Part shown: positions 7,815 through 18,532 of the stretch, piece by piece
Layout of the letters: each line of letters begins with the position of its first letter
Position numbering within the stretch: the stretch's first letter is position 1
Program-made: the position numbers and the translations under genes
Source of the DNA: Hyphomicrobiales bacterium
GTDB lineage: Bacteria > Pseudomonadota > Alphaproteobacteria > Rhizobiales > Xanthobacteraceae
Direction of reading: 5' to 3'
NCBI GenBank assembly: GCA_017305715.1
Contig: JAFKKG010000032.1
Coordinates: 1-64,000, forward strand
Length of the DNA stretch: 64,000 nucleotides
The notes under the pieces: generated by a model
Databases searched by the model: none
What the model saw: only the letters and a program-made list of their open reading frames with translations
Told to the model about the DNA's origin: nothing

Positions 7815-8912
7815 ATGGCAGCGATCTCACTCCGCAAGCTCAACAAGCATTATGGCTCGCTGTTCCACGCCGTAAAGGACGTCGACCTGGAGATCGCCGA
7901 CAAGGAGTTCGTGGCCCTGGTCGGCCCGTCCGGCTGCGGCAAATCGACGACGCTGCGCATGATCGCAGGCCTGGAAGACATCACCAGCGGCGACATCCGG
8001 ATCGGCGACCGCATCGTCAACGACCTGCCGCCGCGCGACCGCGACATCGCGATGGTGTTCCAGAACTACGCGCTGTACCAGCACATGAGCGTCTACGACA
8101 ACCTCGCCTTCGGCCTGCGCAACAAGAAGACGTCGGAAGCCGAGATCAAGGCCGCGATCGATCGCGCCGCAGGGATGCTCGGCCTGCACGAACTGCTGGC
8201 CCGCAAGCCGAAGCAATTGTCCGGCGGCCAGCAGCAGCGCGTCGCGCTTGGCCGCTGCATCGTGCGCAATCCGGAAGTGTTTCTGTTCGACGAGCCGCTG
8301 TCGAACCTCGACGCCAAATTGCGCGCGCAGATGCGGATCGAGATCAAGCGGCTGCACGCCGCCATTCCCACCACCTCCGTATTCGTGACCCACGACCAGG
8401 TCGAGGCGATGACGCTGGGCGACCGCGTCGTGATCATGCGCGACGGCCGGGTGCAGCAGGTCGGCACGCCGCTACAGGTCTATGGCAAGCCGGCCAACAA
8501 ATTCGTCGCCGGTTTCATCGGCGCACCGGCGATGAATTTTGTCACCGCCACGGTGCGCAGCGACGGTGGCGCGACCACGGTCGAGGCTGCCGGGCTCAAA
8601 TTGTCGGTCGGGGACGCGGAAGCGCGCGCGCTCGGCGCTTACAACGGCAAATCCGTGATCATGGGCGCGCGGCCGGAGCATCTGGCGCTCGGCGAGGGCG
8701 CCTCCGGACTAGGCTTCGATGCCCGCGTCGAGGTGGTCGAGCAGCTCGGCTCCGAGATCCTGCTGGAGACCCGCGTCGGCAGCCACGGCATCACGGTGGC
8801 GCGGGTGCCGGCGGAAACCGTGATCGCCCGCGGCGATCAGGTGCGGATCTCGGCCCAGCCCGGGCGATTGCATTTCTTCGATCCGGACACGGAGCTGCCG
8901 ATTACGGGGTGA
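7815..8912 (+). CDS. Sugar ABC transporter ATPase (MalK/UgpC type)
   Basis: A 365-residue ATPase that powers the importer encoded upstream. Walker A is GPSGCGKST at residues 37-45, the Q-loop is VFQNYALYQH near 81-90, the signature LSGGQ is at 135-139, Walker B is VFLFDEP at 155-161 and the switch His is in VTHDQVEA. The C-terminal third (from about residue 240) is the regulatory TOBE/MOP-like domain of the MalK group. Length is normal. It is separated from the binding protein by a terminator and a dispersed repeat, which is unusual for such operons. Confidence 0.95.
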   Translation: MAAISLRKLNKHYGSLFHAVKDVDLEIADKEFVALVGPSGCGKSTTLRMIAGLEDITSGDIRIGDRIVNDLPPRDRDIAMVFQNYALYQHMSVYDNLAFGLRNKKTSEAEIKAAIDRAAGMLGLHELLARKPKQLSGGQQQRVALGRCIVRNPEVFLFDEPLSNLDAKLRAQMRIEIKRLHAAIPTTSVFVTHDQVEAMTLGDRVVIMRDGRVQQVGTPLQVYGKPANKFVAGFIGAPAMNFVTATVRSDGGATTVEAAGLKLSVGDAEARALGAYNGKSVIMGARPEHLALGEGASGLGFDARVEVVEQLGSEILLETRVGSHGITVARVPAETVIARGDQVRISAQPGRLHFFDPDTELPITG

Positions 8913-8925
8913 AGAATTTTCGCGC

Positions 8926-8953
8926 GTCATGGCCGGCTTGTCCCGGCCATGAC
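8926..8953. repeat. REP-type palindrome
   Basis: A perfect 11-bp inverted repeat (GTCATGGCCGG / CCGGCCATGAC) with a 6-base loop lies 13 bp after the ATPase stop and 19 bp before the convergent flavoprotein stop. It could serve as a bidirectional terminator. It belongs to the same sequence class as the element at 43919-44003. Confidence 0.7.
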
Positions 8954-8972
8954 GAAAGAGAATTTCAAATCC

Positions 8973-10148
8973 TCACCGCTTCACCGCGCCCGTCGGGCTG
9001 GCAAACCCCTCCATGGTGCGGATGCGCTTTTCCAGCCACCAGCCATATTCGGGCGCCCAATCCTCGAATTTGCGGTTGATGCCGAGATCATGCGCCCAGT
9101 GATGGGCGATGTTGGGATTGTATTGCGATTGCCGGCCGACCGCGATCAGGTCGGCCTGGCCCTTTTCCAGCACGGCTTCGGCCTGCTCGGCTTCGAGGAT
9201 GATGCCGACCGCCATGGTCGAAACGCCGACCTCCTTGCGGACCCGTTCAGCATACGGCACCTGGAAGCCGAGGCCGCGCGGCACTTGCGCCGCCGTCGCC
9301 GAGCCGGAAATGCCGCCGGAGGAGCAGTCGACCACATCGACGCCGCGCGCCTTCAATTCACGCGCCAGCACGACCGTGTCGTCCATGTTCCAGCCGTTCT
9401 GCGCGCCGTCGACCGAGGACACGCGCACGAACAGCGGCATCGAGTCCGGCATTTCGCGCCGGACCGCCTCGACGATGTCGAGCGGCAGCCGCATGCGCCC
9501 GTTGCGGTCGCCGCCATATTCGTCGTTGCGGGTGTTGGAGATCGGCGACAGGAATGACGCCAGCAGATAACCGTGCGCCATGTGGATTTCGATCACGTCG
9601 AAGCCCGCCTTGACGGCGTTCCTCGCCGCGTTCGCCCAGGTCTTCACCATGGCGCGGCAGTCTTCGGCGGTGAGCTGGCGCGGCGTCAGCCAGCCCGGGG
9701 CGACCGGTTCGCTGGTCGGGCCGACCGGCTGCCACACTTTCGCGCCCGCCTTGATCTCGTCCGGCGTCAGCGGGCCCATGCCGTCCATCGCGCGCTGCGA
9801 GGATGATTTGCGGCCGCCATGCGCGAGCTGGACGCCGATCGCGGTGTTCTCGCGCCGCATGAAGGCGATCAATGGCTTGAAGCTTTCGACCTGCGCCTCG
9901 TTCCAGAGGCCGAGGTCGAACTCGTTGATCAGCCCGGCTTCCTCGACGCCGGTGGCTTCGACGAACACCAGGCCAAAACCGCCGAGCGCGTAACGCCCGA
10001 GATGGACCTGATGAAACATGCCGCAGGTCGCACCGGGGTCGGCGCGGTAATGCACCATCGGCGGCACCACCAGGCGATTCTTCAGCGTGAGACCGCGGAT
10101 CTTGAACGGCTGGAACAGCAGGGGGCGTGCGGGCGCGGTGTCGGACAT
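8973..10148 (-). CDS. NADH:flavin oxidoreductase, Old Yellow Enzyme family (YqjM-like)
   Basis: A 391-residue FMN-dependent TIM-barrel ene-reductase. Family marks are the N-terminal PFKIRGLTLKNRLVVPPM (residues 12-29), LAHGGRKSS, the substrate/FMN region IEIHMAHGYLLASFLSPISN, and NDEYGGD. The late phrase DLIAVGRQ is the phosphate-binding part. Such enzymes reduce activated C=C bonds with NAD(P)H, or open xenobiotic degradation routes; the physiological substrate is unknown. ATG 10148 begins MSDTAPARPLLFQPF; the open frame extends further upstream but without family similarity. It lies 98 bp downstream of the SURF1 gene on the same strand. Confidence 0.93.
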   Translation of the reverse strand: MSDTAPARPLLFQPFKIRGLTLKNRLVVPPMVHYRADPGATCGMFHQVHLGRYALGGFGLVFVEATGVEEAGLINEFDLGLWNEAQVESFKPLIAFMRRENTAIGVQLAHGGRKSSSQRAMDGMGPLTPDEIKAGAKVWQPVGPTSEPVAPGWLTPRQLTAEDCRAMVKTWANAARNAVKAGFDVIEIHMAHGYLLASFLSPISNTRNDEYGGDRNGRMRLPLDIVEAVRREMPDSMPLFVRVSSVDGAQNGWNMDDTVVLARELKARGVDVVDCSSGGISGSATAAQVPRGLGFQVPYAERVRKEVGVSTMAVGIILEAEQAEAVLEKGQADLIAVGRQSQYNPNIAHHWAHDLGINRKFEDWAPEYGWWLEKRIRTMEGFASPTGAVKR

Positions 10149-10246
10149 GGACGGCCTGTGGCGTAAAATGCGGGCGGCAAATGATCCATCATTTGAAATC
10201 CGCGGTCCAGACGGCCGTTGCATGTCTCGCATGCGAGCGACGGCGG

Positions 10247-11008
10247 TTATGCCCGCCGCTGCGCGCGCCACCAGACGCCGAACGCGATCGCCATCGCGCC
10301 TGCGAGGCCAAACCAGGTGATGGCGTATTGCATGTGGTCGTCCTTGAGACGGACCTTCAGCGGCCCCGGCTTCGGGATGCCGCTCGCGGGCACGGGGGAT
10401 TCCAGATCGATATAGAACGGCGCGACGATCCTGCCGCCCTCGCCCCAACCGAGCGCGCGCGCCATCGCGAGGTGGTCGCGGCTGAACCACAGCCGCTTGC
10501 TGACATTTTCCGACGGCGTGAACGTGCCGGCGGTTTCGGGGAAGCGCAGATAGCCGGTCAGTTTCACCGGCTCGCCGGTGACGAGCCGGCCGGCGGCGCG
10601 GTCCTGCTGGGCGCGATCCTGCATGGTGTTCTGCACGAAGCCGGTATTGACCGCGACGATCGCGCCATCGGTTTGCGCCGGCAGGAACGCCCAGGTGCCG
10701 GGACCGGAGACATCGTCGCGGACGGCGGAGCCGGAGCTATAGACCATCACGTCGGGCGCCTTCGCGTAGGTCGCGGTGAACTGGACGCGGCGGAATTCGT
10801 CTTTCGCGGGTGTCAGCGCGCTCCACTGCGCGGGCGGCGGCAGCGCTACCGGCGCCGCCGTCAGCCGCTCATCAAGGGCTGCGATCAGCGTGTGCTTCTC
10901 GACGCGCCGCTGCAATTGCCAGAAGCCGAGCCCGAGGCAGGTTGCGACCATCAGCAGCGTGACGATGGCAAAGCCGAGCGAGCCGCGCCGCCGCGCAATG
11001 CCGGTCAT
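10247..11008 (-). CDS. surf1: SURF1-family cytochrome oxidase biogenesis protein
   Basis: A 253-residue protein with one membrane helix near residues 12-32 and a second near the C-terminus (ITWFGLAGAMAIAFGVWW), enclosing a soluble periplasmic domain: the SURF1/Shy1 layout. Typical features are GFWQLQRR after the first helix and the WFSRDHLAMARALG segment. SURF1 helps insert heme a into subunit I of aa3 oxidase. Its ATG overlaps the DUF983 stop by 4 bp (ATGA), so the two are co-translated. Longer open frame upstream is a shadow of DUF983. It belongs functionally to the cta operon just upstream. Confidence 0.93.
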   Translation of the reverse strand: MTGIARRRGSLGFAIVTLLMVATCLGLGFWQLQRRVEKHTLIAALDERLTAAPVALPPPAQWSALTPAKDEFRRVQFTATYAKAPDVMVYSSGSAVRDDVSGPGTWAFLPAQTDGAIVAVNTGFVQNTMQDRAQQDRAAGRLVTGEPVKLTGYLRFPETAGTFTPSENVSKRLWFSRDHLAMARALGWGEGGRIVAPFYIDLESPVPASGIPKPGPLKVRLKDDHMQYAITWFGLAGAMAIAFGVWWRAQRRA

Positions 11009-11394
11009 TTCGGCTCGCGGTCGATCAAGCGGCCGGGCGCGGCCTTGTGATGGTATTGCAGGGCGATCAACAGCGACTTCATCGCACGCAGCGGCAGCAG
11101 CGTGGTCGCCAATATCAGCGGCAGCCACAACGCGGCGTGCAGCCAGAACGGCGGCTGGTATTTGATCTCCACGATCAGCGCCGCGCCGACCACGATGGCG
11201 CCGGCGATCATGATGATGAAGATCGCCGGGCCGTCGCCGGCATCGATGAAGGCGTAGTCGAGCCCGCAGGCCTCGCAGCGCGGCCGCAGGTCGATGAAGC
11301 CGGCGTAAAGCTTGCCCTTGCCGCAGCGCGGGCAGCGGCAGGCGATGCCGCGCAGCGCGCTCTCGGTCAGGGTGGGCGGGGTCTCGTTCGGCAT
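11005..11394 (-). CDS. DUF983 zinc-ribbon membrane protein
   Basis: A 129-residue protein with an N-terminal four-cysteine zinc ribbon (CRCPRCGKGK, then CEACG, about residues 18-43) followed by two membrane helices (residues about 57-77 and 85-103). It matches DUF983, a family regularly found in alphaproteobacterial oxidase clusters between ctaE and surf1. The role is not established to my knowledge; the position suggests oxidase assembly. The stop overlaps the SURF1 start. A terminator separates it from ctaE. Confidence 0.9.
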   Translation of the reverse strand: MPNETPPTLTESALRGIACRCPRCGKGKLYAGFIDLRPRCEACGLDYAFIDAGDGPAIFIIMIAGAIVVGAALIVEIKYQPPFWLHAALWLPLILATTLLPLRAMKSLLIALQYHHKAAPGRLIDREPK

Positions 11395-11407
11395 GGCGTC
11401 ACTTCAT

Positions 11408-11442
11408 AAAAAGCAAAAGGGGCGGTCGCACGACCGCCCCTT
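11408..11442 (-). terminator. Rho-independent terminator after ctaE
   Basis: Read on the minus strand, a 12-bp perfect stem (AAGGGGCGGTCG / CGACCGCCCCTT) with a tiny loop is followed by TTGCTTTTTATG. It lies just after the ctaE stop, so DUF983 and surf1 are expressed at a lower level by readthrough or separately. Confidence 0.85.
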
Positions 11443-11462
11443 GTATCACGTCAGGTCTGCGA

Positions 11463-12359
11463 TCAATGCGCGGCGTGGCCGACGGCTTCGGCGCCGCGGA
11501 ACCAGACATAGATGCAGACGAACAGGAACAGCCACACCACGTCGACGAAGTGCCAGTACCAGGCGGCGAATTCGAAGCCGAGATGCTGGGTCGGGGTGAA
11601 GTGCCCGGCATAGGCGCGGAACAGGCAGACCAGCAGGAACACGGTGCCGACCAGCACGTGGAAACCGTGGAAGCCGGTCGCCATGAAGAAGGTCGCGCCG
11701 TACATGTTGCCGGAGAAGTGGAAGGTGGCGTGGGCGTATTCATAGGCCTGCACGCAGGTGAACAGGGCGCCGAGCACGACGGTGAGGATCAGGCCGTATT
11801 TCAGGCCCTTGCGGTCGCCTTCCAGCAGCGCGTGATGCGCCCAGGTGACTGTGGTGCCCGAGGTCAGCAGCAGCAGCGTATTGAGCAGCGGCAGATGCCA
11901 GGGGTCGAAGGTCTCGATGCCCTTCGGCGGCCAGGTGCCCGGCACGGCGCAGGCGCCCATCGCGGTGCCGGGGCCGCAGCCGAACACGGCGTCGCGGGTG
12001 GCGTGAACGGCATCGGCCGGGAACAGCGCGGAATTGAAGAAGGCCCAGAACCAGGCCACGAAGAACATCACCTCGGAGGCGATGAACAGGATCATGCCGT
12101 AGCGGTGGCTGATCTGCACCACGCGGGTGTGGTCGCCCTTGAACTGGGCTTCGCGGATCACGTCGCCCCACCAGCTCGCCATGGTGTAGAGCACGCCGAT
12201 GGTGCCGGCACCGAACACGATCGGTGCCGCCGCATACATATGGTGCATCCAGCCGATGGCGCCGACGGCCATGACGAAGGCCGAGATCGAGCCGACCACC
12301 GGCCACGGGCTCGGATCGACGAGATGGTAGTCGTGGTGCTTCGCTTGCGCCGTAGCCAT
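11463..12359 (-). CDS. ctaE: Cytochrome c oxidase subunit III
   Basis: A 298-residue polytopic membrane protein with about seven helices. Family phrases are HHDYHLVDPSPWPVVGS at the start, SEVMFFVAWFWAFF mid-protein (the conserved Glu of subunit III), GFHGFHVLVGT, and WYWHFVDVVWLFLF near the end. Subunit III stabilises the aa3 oxidase and proton entry. ATG 12359 gives MATAQAKHHDYH; upstream open frame lacks similarity. Last gene before the terminator in the cta transcript, 91 bp after ctaG. Confidence 0.96.
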   Translation of the reverse strand: MATAQAKHHDYHLVDPSPWPVVGSISAFVMAVGAIGWMHHMYAAAPIVFGAGTIGVLYTMASWWGDVIREAQFKGDHTRVVQISHRYGMILFIASEVMFFVAWFWAFFNSALFPADAVHATRDAVFGCGPGTAMGACAVPGTWPPKGIETFDPWHLPLLNTLLLLTSGTTVTWAHHALLEGDRKGLKYGLILTVVLGALFTCVQAYEYAHATFHFSGNMYGATFFMATGFHGFHVLVGTVFLLVCLFRAYAGHFTPTQHLGFEFAAWYWHFVDVVWLFLFVCIYVWFRGAEAVGHAAH

Positions 12360-12450
12360 TGCGGTCTCTCCGTTAGCGGTGCCGTATTCGTCGGCACATC
12401 TTCGTCTCAAAAATTCCCATTCGGAATGCCGGTCGCCCGGCACTCGGAGC

Positions 12451-13089
12451 TCAGCTTCCCTTGCGCTTGTCCGGCTCGCCTGCCGCCACGGGCCTCGGCG
12501 CCGGATCGCGCACGGGATAGAATGTATAGGACAGCGTGATGGTGTTCAGGCTGTCGTTCTCGCTGTCGGCGACCAGCGCCGGATCGACGTAGAACACCAC
12601 GGGCATCTCGCGCTTTTCGCCCGGCGCCATGGTCTGTTCGGTGAAGCAGAAGCAGTTGATCTTCTGGAAATAGGCGCCGACCGTCAGCGGCGTCACATTA
12701 TAGGCCGCCTGGCCGACCGTGGTCCGCGCCGCCTGGTTGGTCACGGTATAGAACACGGTGACGACCTCGCCGATCCTGACCTCGATCTCGTTCTGCTCGG
12801 ACTCGAACTTCCAGGGCAGGCCGGGGCCGACATTGGCGTCGAAGCGGACCGAGATCTTGCGCGCCAGCGGACCTTCCGTCGGTACCGAAGTCGCGACCTG
12901 GGTGGTGCCGTTGAAGCCGGTGGCGCGGCAGAACCAGTCGTAGAACGGCACGGCCGCATAGGCCGCGCCGACCATGAACACCACGACGAAACCGCAGATC
13001 GACGCCACCATCGCATCGCGCGTCAGGCCGCGTCGCGCAGCCTTGCCGCTGGCCGCCGGTTCCTCGCGCATGGTCGGTTCGTCTGCCAT
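12451..13089 (-). CDS. ctaG: Cytochrome c oxidase assembly protein CtaG/Cox11
   Basis: A 212-residue copper chaperone. A single N-terminal membrane helix (about residues 26-48, ending [16 protein letters not shown]) anchors a periplasmic immunoglobulin-like domain. The copper-binding pair is in NCFCFTEQ near residue 145, and PVVFYVDP follows. Cox11/CtaG delivers copper to the CuB site of subunit I. It lies between coxF and ctaE in the standard alphaproteobacterial order. Length is typical. Confidence 0.96.
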   Translation of the reverse strand: MADEPTMREEPAASGKAARRGLTRDAMVASICGFVVVFMVGAAYAAVPFYDWFCRATGFNGTTQVATSVPTEGPLARKISVRFDANVGPGLPWKFESEQNEIEVRIGEVVTVFYTVTNQAARTTVGQAAYNVTPLTVGAYFQKINCFCFTEQTMAPGEKREMPVVFYVDPALVADSENDSLNTITLSYTFYPVRDPAPRPVAAGEPDKRKGS

Positions 13090-13106
13090 TGCCTACCTAT
13101 ACCCGT

Positions 13107-13271
13107 CTAGATGGGCCGCACGAGAACGGCCGGCCCCTTGACCAGGGTGACTGCGAAAAACAACACGACGAGCACGCCGAGCGCGAGCGCGATCGCGATC
13201 GAGCGCTGACGGCGGCTTCTCTTCTGCGCCTCGGTGAGGACGATTCCATCTGGCATGCGCTTTTCGTCCAT
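13107..13271 (-). CDS. coxF: Small oxidase operon protein CoxF
   Basis: A 54-residue protein: a basic N-terminus (MDEKRMPDGIVLTEAQKRSR), one membrane helix (IAIALALGVLVVLFFAVTLV) and a short tail. It sits between ctaB and ctaG, 17 bp before the ctaG start. This is the place and size of the small CoxF protein of Bradyrhizobium/Rhizobium cox operons. Its role in assembly or stability is not known to me. It is too short for many gene finders. A second Met six codons in is an alternative start. Confidence 0.82.
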   Translation of the reverse strand: MDEKRMPDGIVLTEAQKRSRRQRSIAIALALGVLVVLFFAVTLVKGPAVLVRPI

Positions 13272-13289
13272 CCGCGTCCCATGCGCCCC

Positions 13290-14225
13290 CTACCCGATCG
13301 CCGCCATGACGGCGCGCACGACAACCTCGAGCAGCAGCGTCGCGAACAGCGCGAACAGATAAAGGATCGAGAAAGCGAACAGCCGCCGCGTCGCACGCAG
13401 CGCCGCGGAGCCTTCGCGGCGGCGGTAAACGTCGACCGCAAGCCACATCATGCCGGCGCCGAGCACCAGCGAGGTGATGCCATAGATCGCGTCGAAATAG
13501 CCGAGCGGCCAGGGGGCCACGGCGATCGCGACCAGCACGACGGTGTAGAGCAAAATCTGCAGCCGCGTCGCGTCGGGGCCGGCGACCACGGGCAGCATCG
13601 GTATGCCGGCGCGGGCATAATCGTCGCTGCGGAACAGCGCCAACGCCCAGAAATGCGGCGGGGTCCAGAAGAAGATGATCAGGAACAGCAGCACCGGCTC
13701 CATCGACAACGAGCCGGTCGCCGCAGCCCACGCCACCACCGGCGGCAGCGCCCCGGCGGCACCGCCGATCACGATGTTCTGCGCGGTCCAGCGCTTCAGC
13801 AGCATGGTGTAGATCACGACATAGAAGAAGATCGTGAACGCCAGCAGTCCGCCCGCCAGCCAGTTGACGAGGATGCCGAGCGTCATCACCGAGAAGAAGG
13901 CGAGGATCAGCCCGAACGCGGTGGCTTCCTCGCGCGTGATGCGGCCGCGCGGGATCGGCCGGTTGGCCGTGCGCGACATCAGGGCGTCGATATCGCCCTC
14001 ATAGGCCATGTTCAGTGCGCCCGAGGCGCCGGCGCCGACCGCGATGCACAGGATGGAGGTGAAGGCGAGAACGGGATGAATATGGCCGGGGGCGATGAAA
14101 AGGCCGACCAGCGCGGTGAAGATCACCAGCGACATCACCCGCGGCTTCAGCAGGGCGATATAATCGCCGACCTCAGCCTCCGAGATCCGGGGCAATTCGA
14201 TGGCGTTGTGATCGACGACCGACAA
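13290..14225 (-). CDS. ctaB: Protoheme IX farnesyltransferase (heme O synthase)
   Basis: A 311-residue UbiA-family prenyltransferase with about nine membrane helices that adds the farnesyl chain to heme b to make heme o, the precursor of heme a. The first Asp-rich site lies in [19 protein letters not shown] (about residues 73-91). The conserved [17 protein letters not shown] segment is near residues 26-42. It follows ctaD with a strong hairpin between them and precedes coxF by 18 bp. Confidence 0.96.
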   Translation of the reverse strand: MSVVDHNAIELPRISEAEVGDYIALLKPRVMSLVIFTALVGLFIAPGHIHPVLAFTSILCIAVGAGASGALNMAYEGDIDALMSRTANRPIPRGRITREEATAFGLILAFFSVMTLGILVNWLAGGLLAFTIFFYVVIYTMLLKRWTAQNIVIGGAAGALPPVVAWAAATGSLSMEPVLLFLIIFFWTPPHFWALALFRSDDYARAGIPMLPVVAGPDATRLQILLYTVVLVAIAVAPWPLGYFDAIYGITSLVLGAGMMWLAVDVYRRREGSAALRATRRLFAFSILYLFALFATLLLEVVVRAVMAAIG

Positions 14226-14250
14226 GATTTATCTCACTTGGTTCAAGGCC

Positions 14251-14275
14251 GCGGCGCGCCCGAGGGGCGCGCCGC
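14251..14275 (-). other. Strong intercistronic stem-loop between ctaD and ctaB
   Basis: A perfect 10-bp GC-only stem (GCGGCGCGCC / GGCGCGCCGC) with a 5-base loop and no T-run on either strand. This fits an RNA-processing or attenuating hairpin better than a terminator. It would let ctaC/ctaD subunit messages outnumber those of the assembly factors. That role is inferred. Confidence 0.7.
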
Positions 14276-14286
14276 GAATTGAAGGA

Positions 14287-15972
<1,686 letters not shown>

Positions 15973-15980
15973 CTAACCGC

Positions 15981-16823
15981 TTACTGCGCCACCGCGCCAC
16001 CCGCCGAGGCGTATGAATTCGCCGGGTTGGTCGCGTATTTCTTCTTCGCGGTTTCCACCCAGGCCGCGAATTCCTGATCGCTCACGACCCGCACCGCGAT
16101 CGGCATGAAGGCGTGATCCTTGCCGCACAGTTCCGAGCACTGGCCGTAGAACATGCCGGTCTTGGTCGCCTTGAACCAGGTCTCGTTGAGACGGCCGGGG
16201 ATGGCGTCGATCTTGATACCGAAGGCCGGCACCGCGAAGGCATGGATCACGTCCGCGCCTGTGGTCAGCACCCGGACCACCTTGTTGACCGGAACGACCA
16301 TTTCATTGTCGACGCCGAGCAGCCGCGGCTTCTTGTCCGCCGCCATCAGCGAATCGAATTCGAACTTGCCATGATCGGGATAGGCATAGCTCCAGTACCA
16401 CTGCTTGCCGGTCGCCTTGATGGTGAGGTCGGCCTTGGGAACGTCGAGCTGCAGGAACAGCAGCCGGAACGACGGCACCGCGATCGCCACCAGGATCAGC
16501 ACCGGGATCAGGGTCCAGGCCACTTCGATCAGCGTGTTGTGGGTGGTCTTGGAGGGAACCGGGTTGGCCCTGGCGTTGAACTTCACAACGACCGCGATCA
16601 AAAGCCCCAGCACGAACAGCGTGATCAGCGTGATGGTGACGAACAGCCAGTTATGGAACCAGATGATGTAGTCCATCACCGGCGAGGCCGATTCCTGCAG
16701 GGTCCATTCCCACGGCGCGGGCTGCCCCAATTCGGCCGATGCCGTACCGCCGGCGACAAGGGCCATGCCCGCCACCGCTAATCCCAGCAACTGCCGGCCC
16801 ATCTGGCCCTTCGACATCTTCAT
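15981..16823 (-). CDS. ctaC: Cytochrome c oxidase subunit II with CuA site
   Basis: A 280-residue protein: signal peptide to about residue 30 (GGTASA), two membrane helices (about 48-79 and 94-115), then a periplasmic cupredoxin domain. CuA ligands are His194, Cys229, Glu231, Cys233, His237 and Met240 (CSELCGKDHAFM). The aromatic electron-entry stretch KQWYWSYAYPD is at 140-150. There is no C-terminal cytochrome c domain. It accepts electrons from cytochrome c and is the first gene of the operon. ATG 16823 follows an AAGGGAGC ribosome site; longer frame upstream is not homologous. Confidence 0.97.
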   Translation of the reverse strand: MKMSKGQMGRQLLGLAVAGMALVAGGTASAELGQPAPWEWTLQESASPVMDYIIWFHNWLFVTITLITLFVLGLLIAVVVKFNARANPVPSKTTHNTLIEVAWTLIPVLILVAIAVPSFRLLFLQLDVPKADLTIKATGKQWYWSYAYPDHGKFEFDSLMAADKKPRLLGVDNEMVVPVNKVVRVLTTGADVIHAFAVPAFGIKIDAIPGRLNETWFKATKTGMFYGQCSELCGKDHAFMPIAVRVVSDQEFAAWVETAKKKYATNPANSYASAGGAVAQ

Positions 16824-17295
16824 GCCGCTCGCGCTCCCTTGATAAATCCCCAAAGCATCTCCGCCGGACGGCTGGAAATGCTGCACGATCCGCCCCCACA
16901 AACCGCCCGCCGAAGGTACCTTGGAAGTACGCCTCAAAAGCACCCGGACCAGATCGCTAGAACGCTTCGAAATCCAGCCTCTCAAACCATAATTCGCAGG
17001 CTCTCGCAATGCAGTAGTGGGGAGCAAAGCCATGCGTCACCGCCTAATCTCTGCATGTCAGGTTTTCCCGCTGAATCAAGCAAAACCCGCCTTTTTGTCA
17101 CCCCACGCCGCTTGACAGGCGGATTACCGGATGTACGCACAGGCAGGGTGCGCCGCAGGACCCTGATTCGCTGCCGGCGAACCCTTCCCGGCTCGGGAAT
17201 TGCTTCGAGATTTAGCCAAAGACCGCCTTCAAGGCGCCGTCATTGCGTATCAGTCCGAGTAGATACCCCAAGTCAATATCAGAGGATCGACCCGG

Positions 17296-17835
17296 ATGGG
17301 GCGTTCGAGACTTAAGGCTAGACGCAAAGCAGGGCCGGCCGGCTGGCTGCGCGGATTCCTCGTCGCCGCCTCATTGCTGCTCGGCCTCACCCAGGCGGCA
17401 AGCGCGCAAGGCGCCGTGCGCTCGGTCCATGGCGACTGGCAGATCCGCTGCGATACCCCGCCGGGCGCCCAGGGCGAGCAATGCGCCCTGATCCAGAGCG
17501 TGGTAGCCGAAGACCGCTCCAACGCCGGCCTCACCGTGATCGTGCTGAAGACCGCCGACCAGAAGAGCAAGCTGATGCGGGTGGTGGCGCCGCTCGGCGT
17601 GCTGCTGCCCTCCGGTCTCGGCCTGAAACTGGACAATCAGGACGTCGGCCGCGCCGGTTTTGTCCGTTGCCTGCCCAATGGCTGCGTTGCCGAAGTCGTG
17701 ATGGACGAAAAATTGCTTGGTCAGCTCCGCACCGCCAAGACCGCGACCTTTATTATCTTCGAGACCCCGGAAGAAGGCATCGGCTTTCCGCTGAGCCTGA
17801 ACGGGATCGGCGAGGGCTATGATAAGCTGCCGTGA
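17296..17835 (+). CDS. Invasion-associated locus B (IalB) family protein
   Basis: A 179-residue secreted protein: basic N-terminus, hydrophobic signal (about residues 18-37, ending ASA), then the IalB domain with the opening VHGDWQIRCDTPPGA and two cysteine pairs (DTPPGAQGEQCAL and FVRCLPNGCVAEV). The family is named for a Bartonella invasion factor but is widespread in free-living Rhizobiales, so no virulence role should be read into it. It is divergent from ctaC; the 470-bp gap between them holds no other gene I can support. Confidence 0.9.
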   Translation: MGRSRLKARRKAGPAGWLRGFLVAASLLLGLTQAASAQGAVRSVHGDWQIRCDTPPGAQGEQCALIQSVVAEDRSNAGLTVIVLKTADQKSKLMRVVAPLGVLLPSGLGLKLDNQDVGRAGFVRCLPNGCVAEVVMDEKLLGQLRTAKTATFIIFETPEEGIGFPLSLNGIGEGYDKLP

Positions 17836-17949
17836 GCCGGCGGTTCATCAGGGCCATGGCGCGGACCAGCGCCGCATAAGCCAAGACGACAGCTTCATGT
17901 GCAGCGGCCGGCTGGGAGCGCATGCACAAGCCGTCCTGAGGCCTGCGGC

Positions 17950-18444
17950 CTAAAACAGCAGCCCCATCAGGATCAGGTTCTCGTAGCTGCCATCGACCAG
18001 GATGGCCTCGCGCTGCACGCCTTCGATCTCGAAGCCGACCTTCTTATAGAGCGCGATCGCATTGGTGTTGTTTTCCCGGACCGTCAGTTCGACCCGCTGC
18101 AGCCCGAACGCCCTTGCGGCGTCCAGCGCCTGCGCGATCAGGCGCTTGCCGATGCCCCGCCCCCGAAATTGCGGCAACAGGCCCATGCCGAGCACGCCAT
18201 TATGGGCATAAATCGGCCTCGGCTTCGGGGTCACGTCGCACCAGCCGACCACCTCGCCGCCCGACAATGCGACAAATTGCGGATAACCCTGCTCGATAAT
18301 GTCCAGGATGAACGCCCGCGTCGCTTCCAGCGGCGGGGCTTCCATGAAGGACAGATAGCGCCGTTCCCGCGCCACGATATCGAGGGTCCGGTGAAAGCCG
18401 TCGATATGGCCTTGCGCTATCGGAACAATTTCGATCGTAGCCAT
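17950..18444 (-). CDS. GNAT-family N-acetyltransferase
   Basis: A 164-residue acetyltransferase. The acetyl-CoA-binding motif A is visible (GMGLLPQFRGRGIGKRLI, about residues 85-102), followed by GLQRVELTVRENNTNAIALYKKVGFE of motif B. The layout matches the RimI/PhnO-like single-domain enzymes, acting on an amine or a protein N-terminus that cannot be identified here. It is divergent from tldD with an 88-bp gap. Confidence 0.92.
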   Translation of the reverse strand: MATIEIVPIAQGHIDGFHRTLDIVARERRYLSFMEAPPLEATRAFILDIIEQGYPQFVALSGGEVVGWCDVTPKPRPIYAHNGVLGMGLLPQFRGRGIGKRLIAQALDAARAFGLQRVELTVRENNTNAIALYKKVGFEIEGVQREAILVDGSYENLILMGLLF

Positions 18445-18532
18445 CGTCCCTGCAACGTGTTGATCCAGCCCCTCGCGAAACTACGAGGAAACAACTATCT
18501 TGGTTGCACCCCTCCGACAACGGACAGATGTA

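Noticed and set aside
13089-14282. Open frames opposite ctaB, ctaD, ctaE and ctaC (for example 13089-14282 and 11466-12539, plus strand)
   Set aside because: Composition is Glu/Gln/His/Arg-rich without domains, as expected opposite hydrophobic genes.
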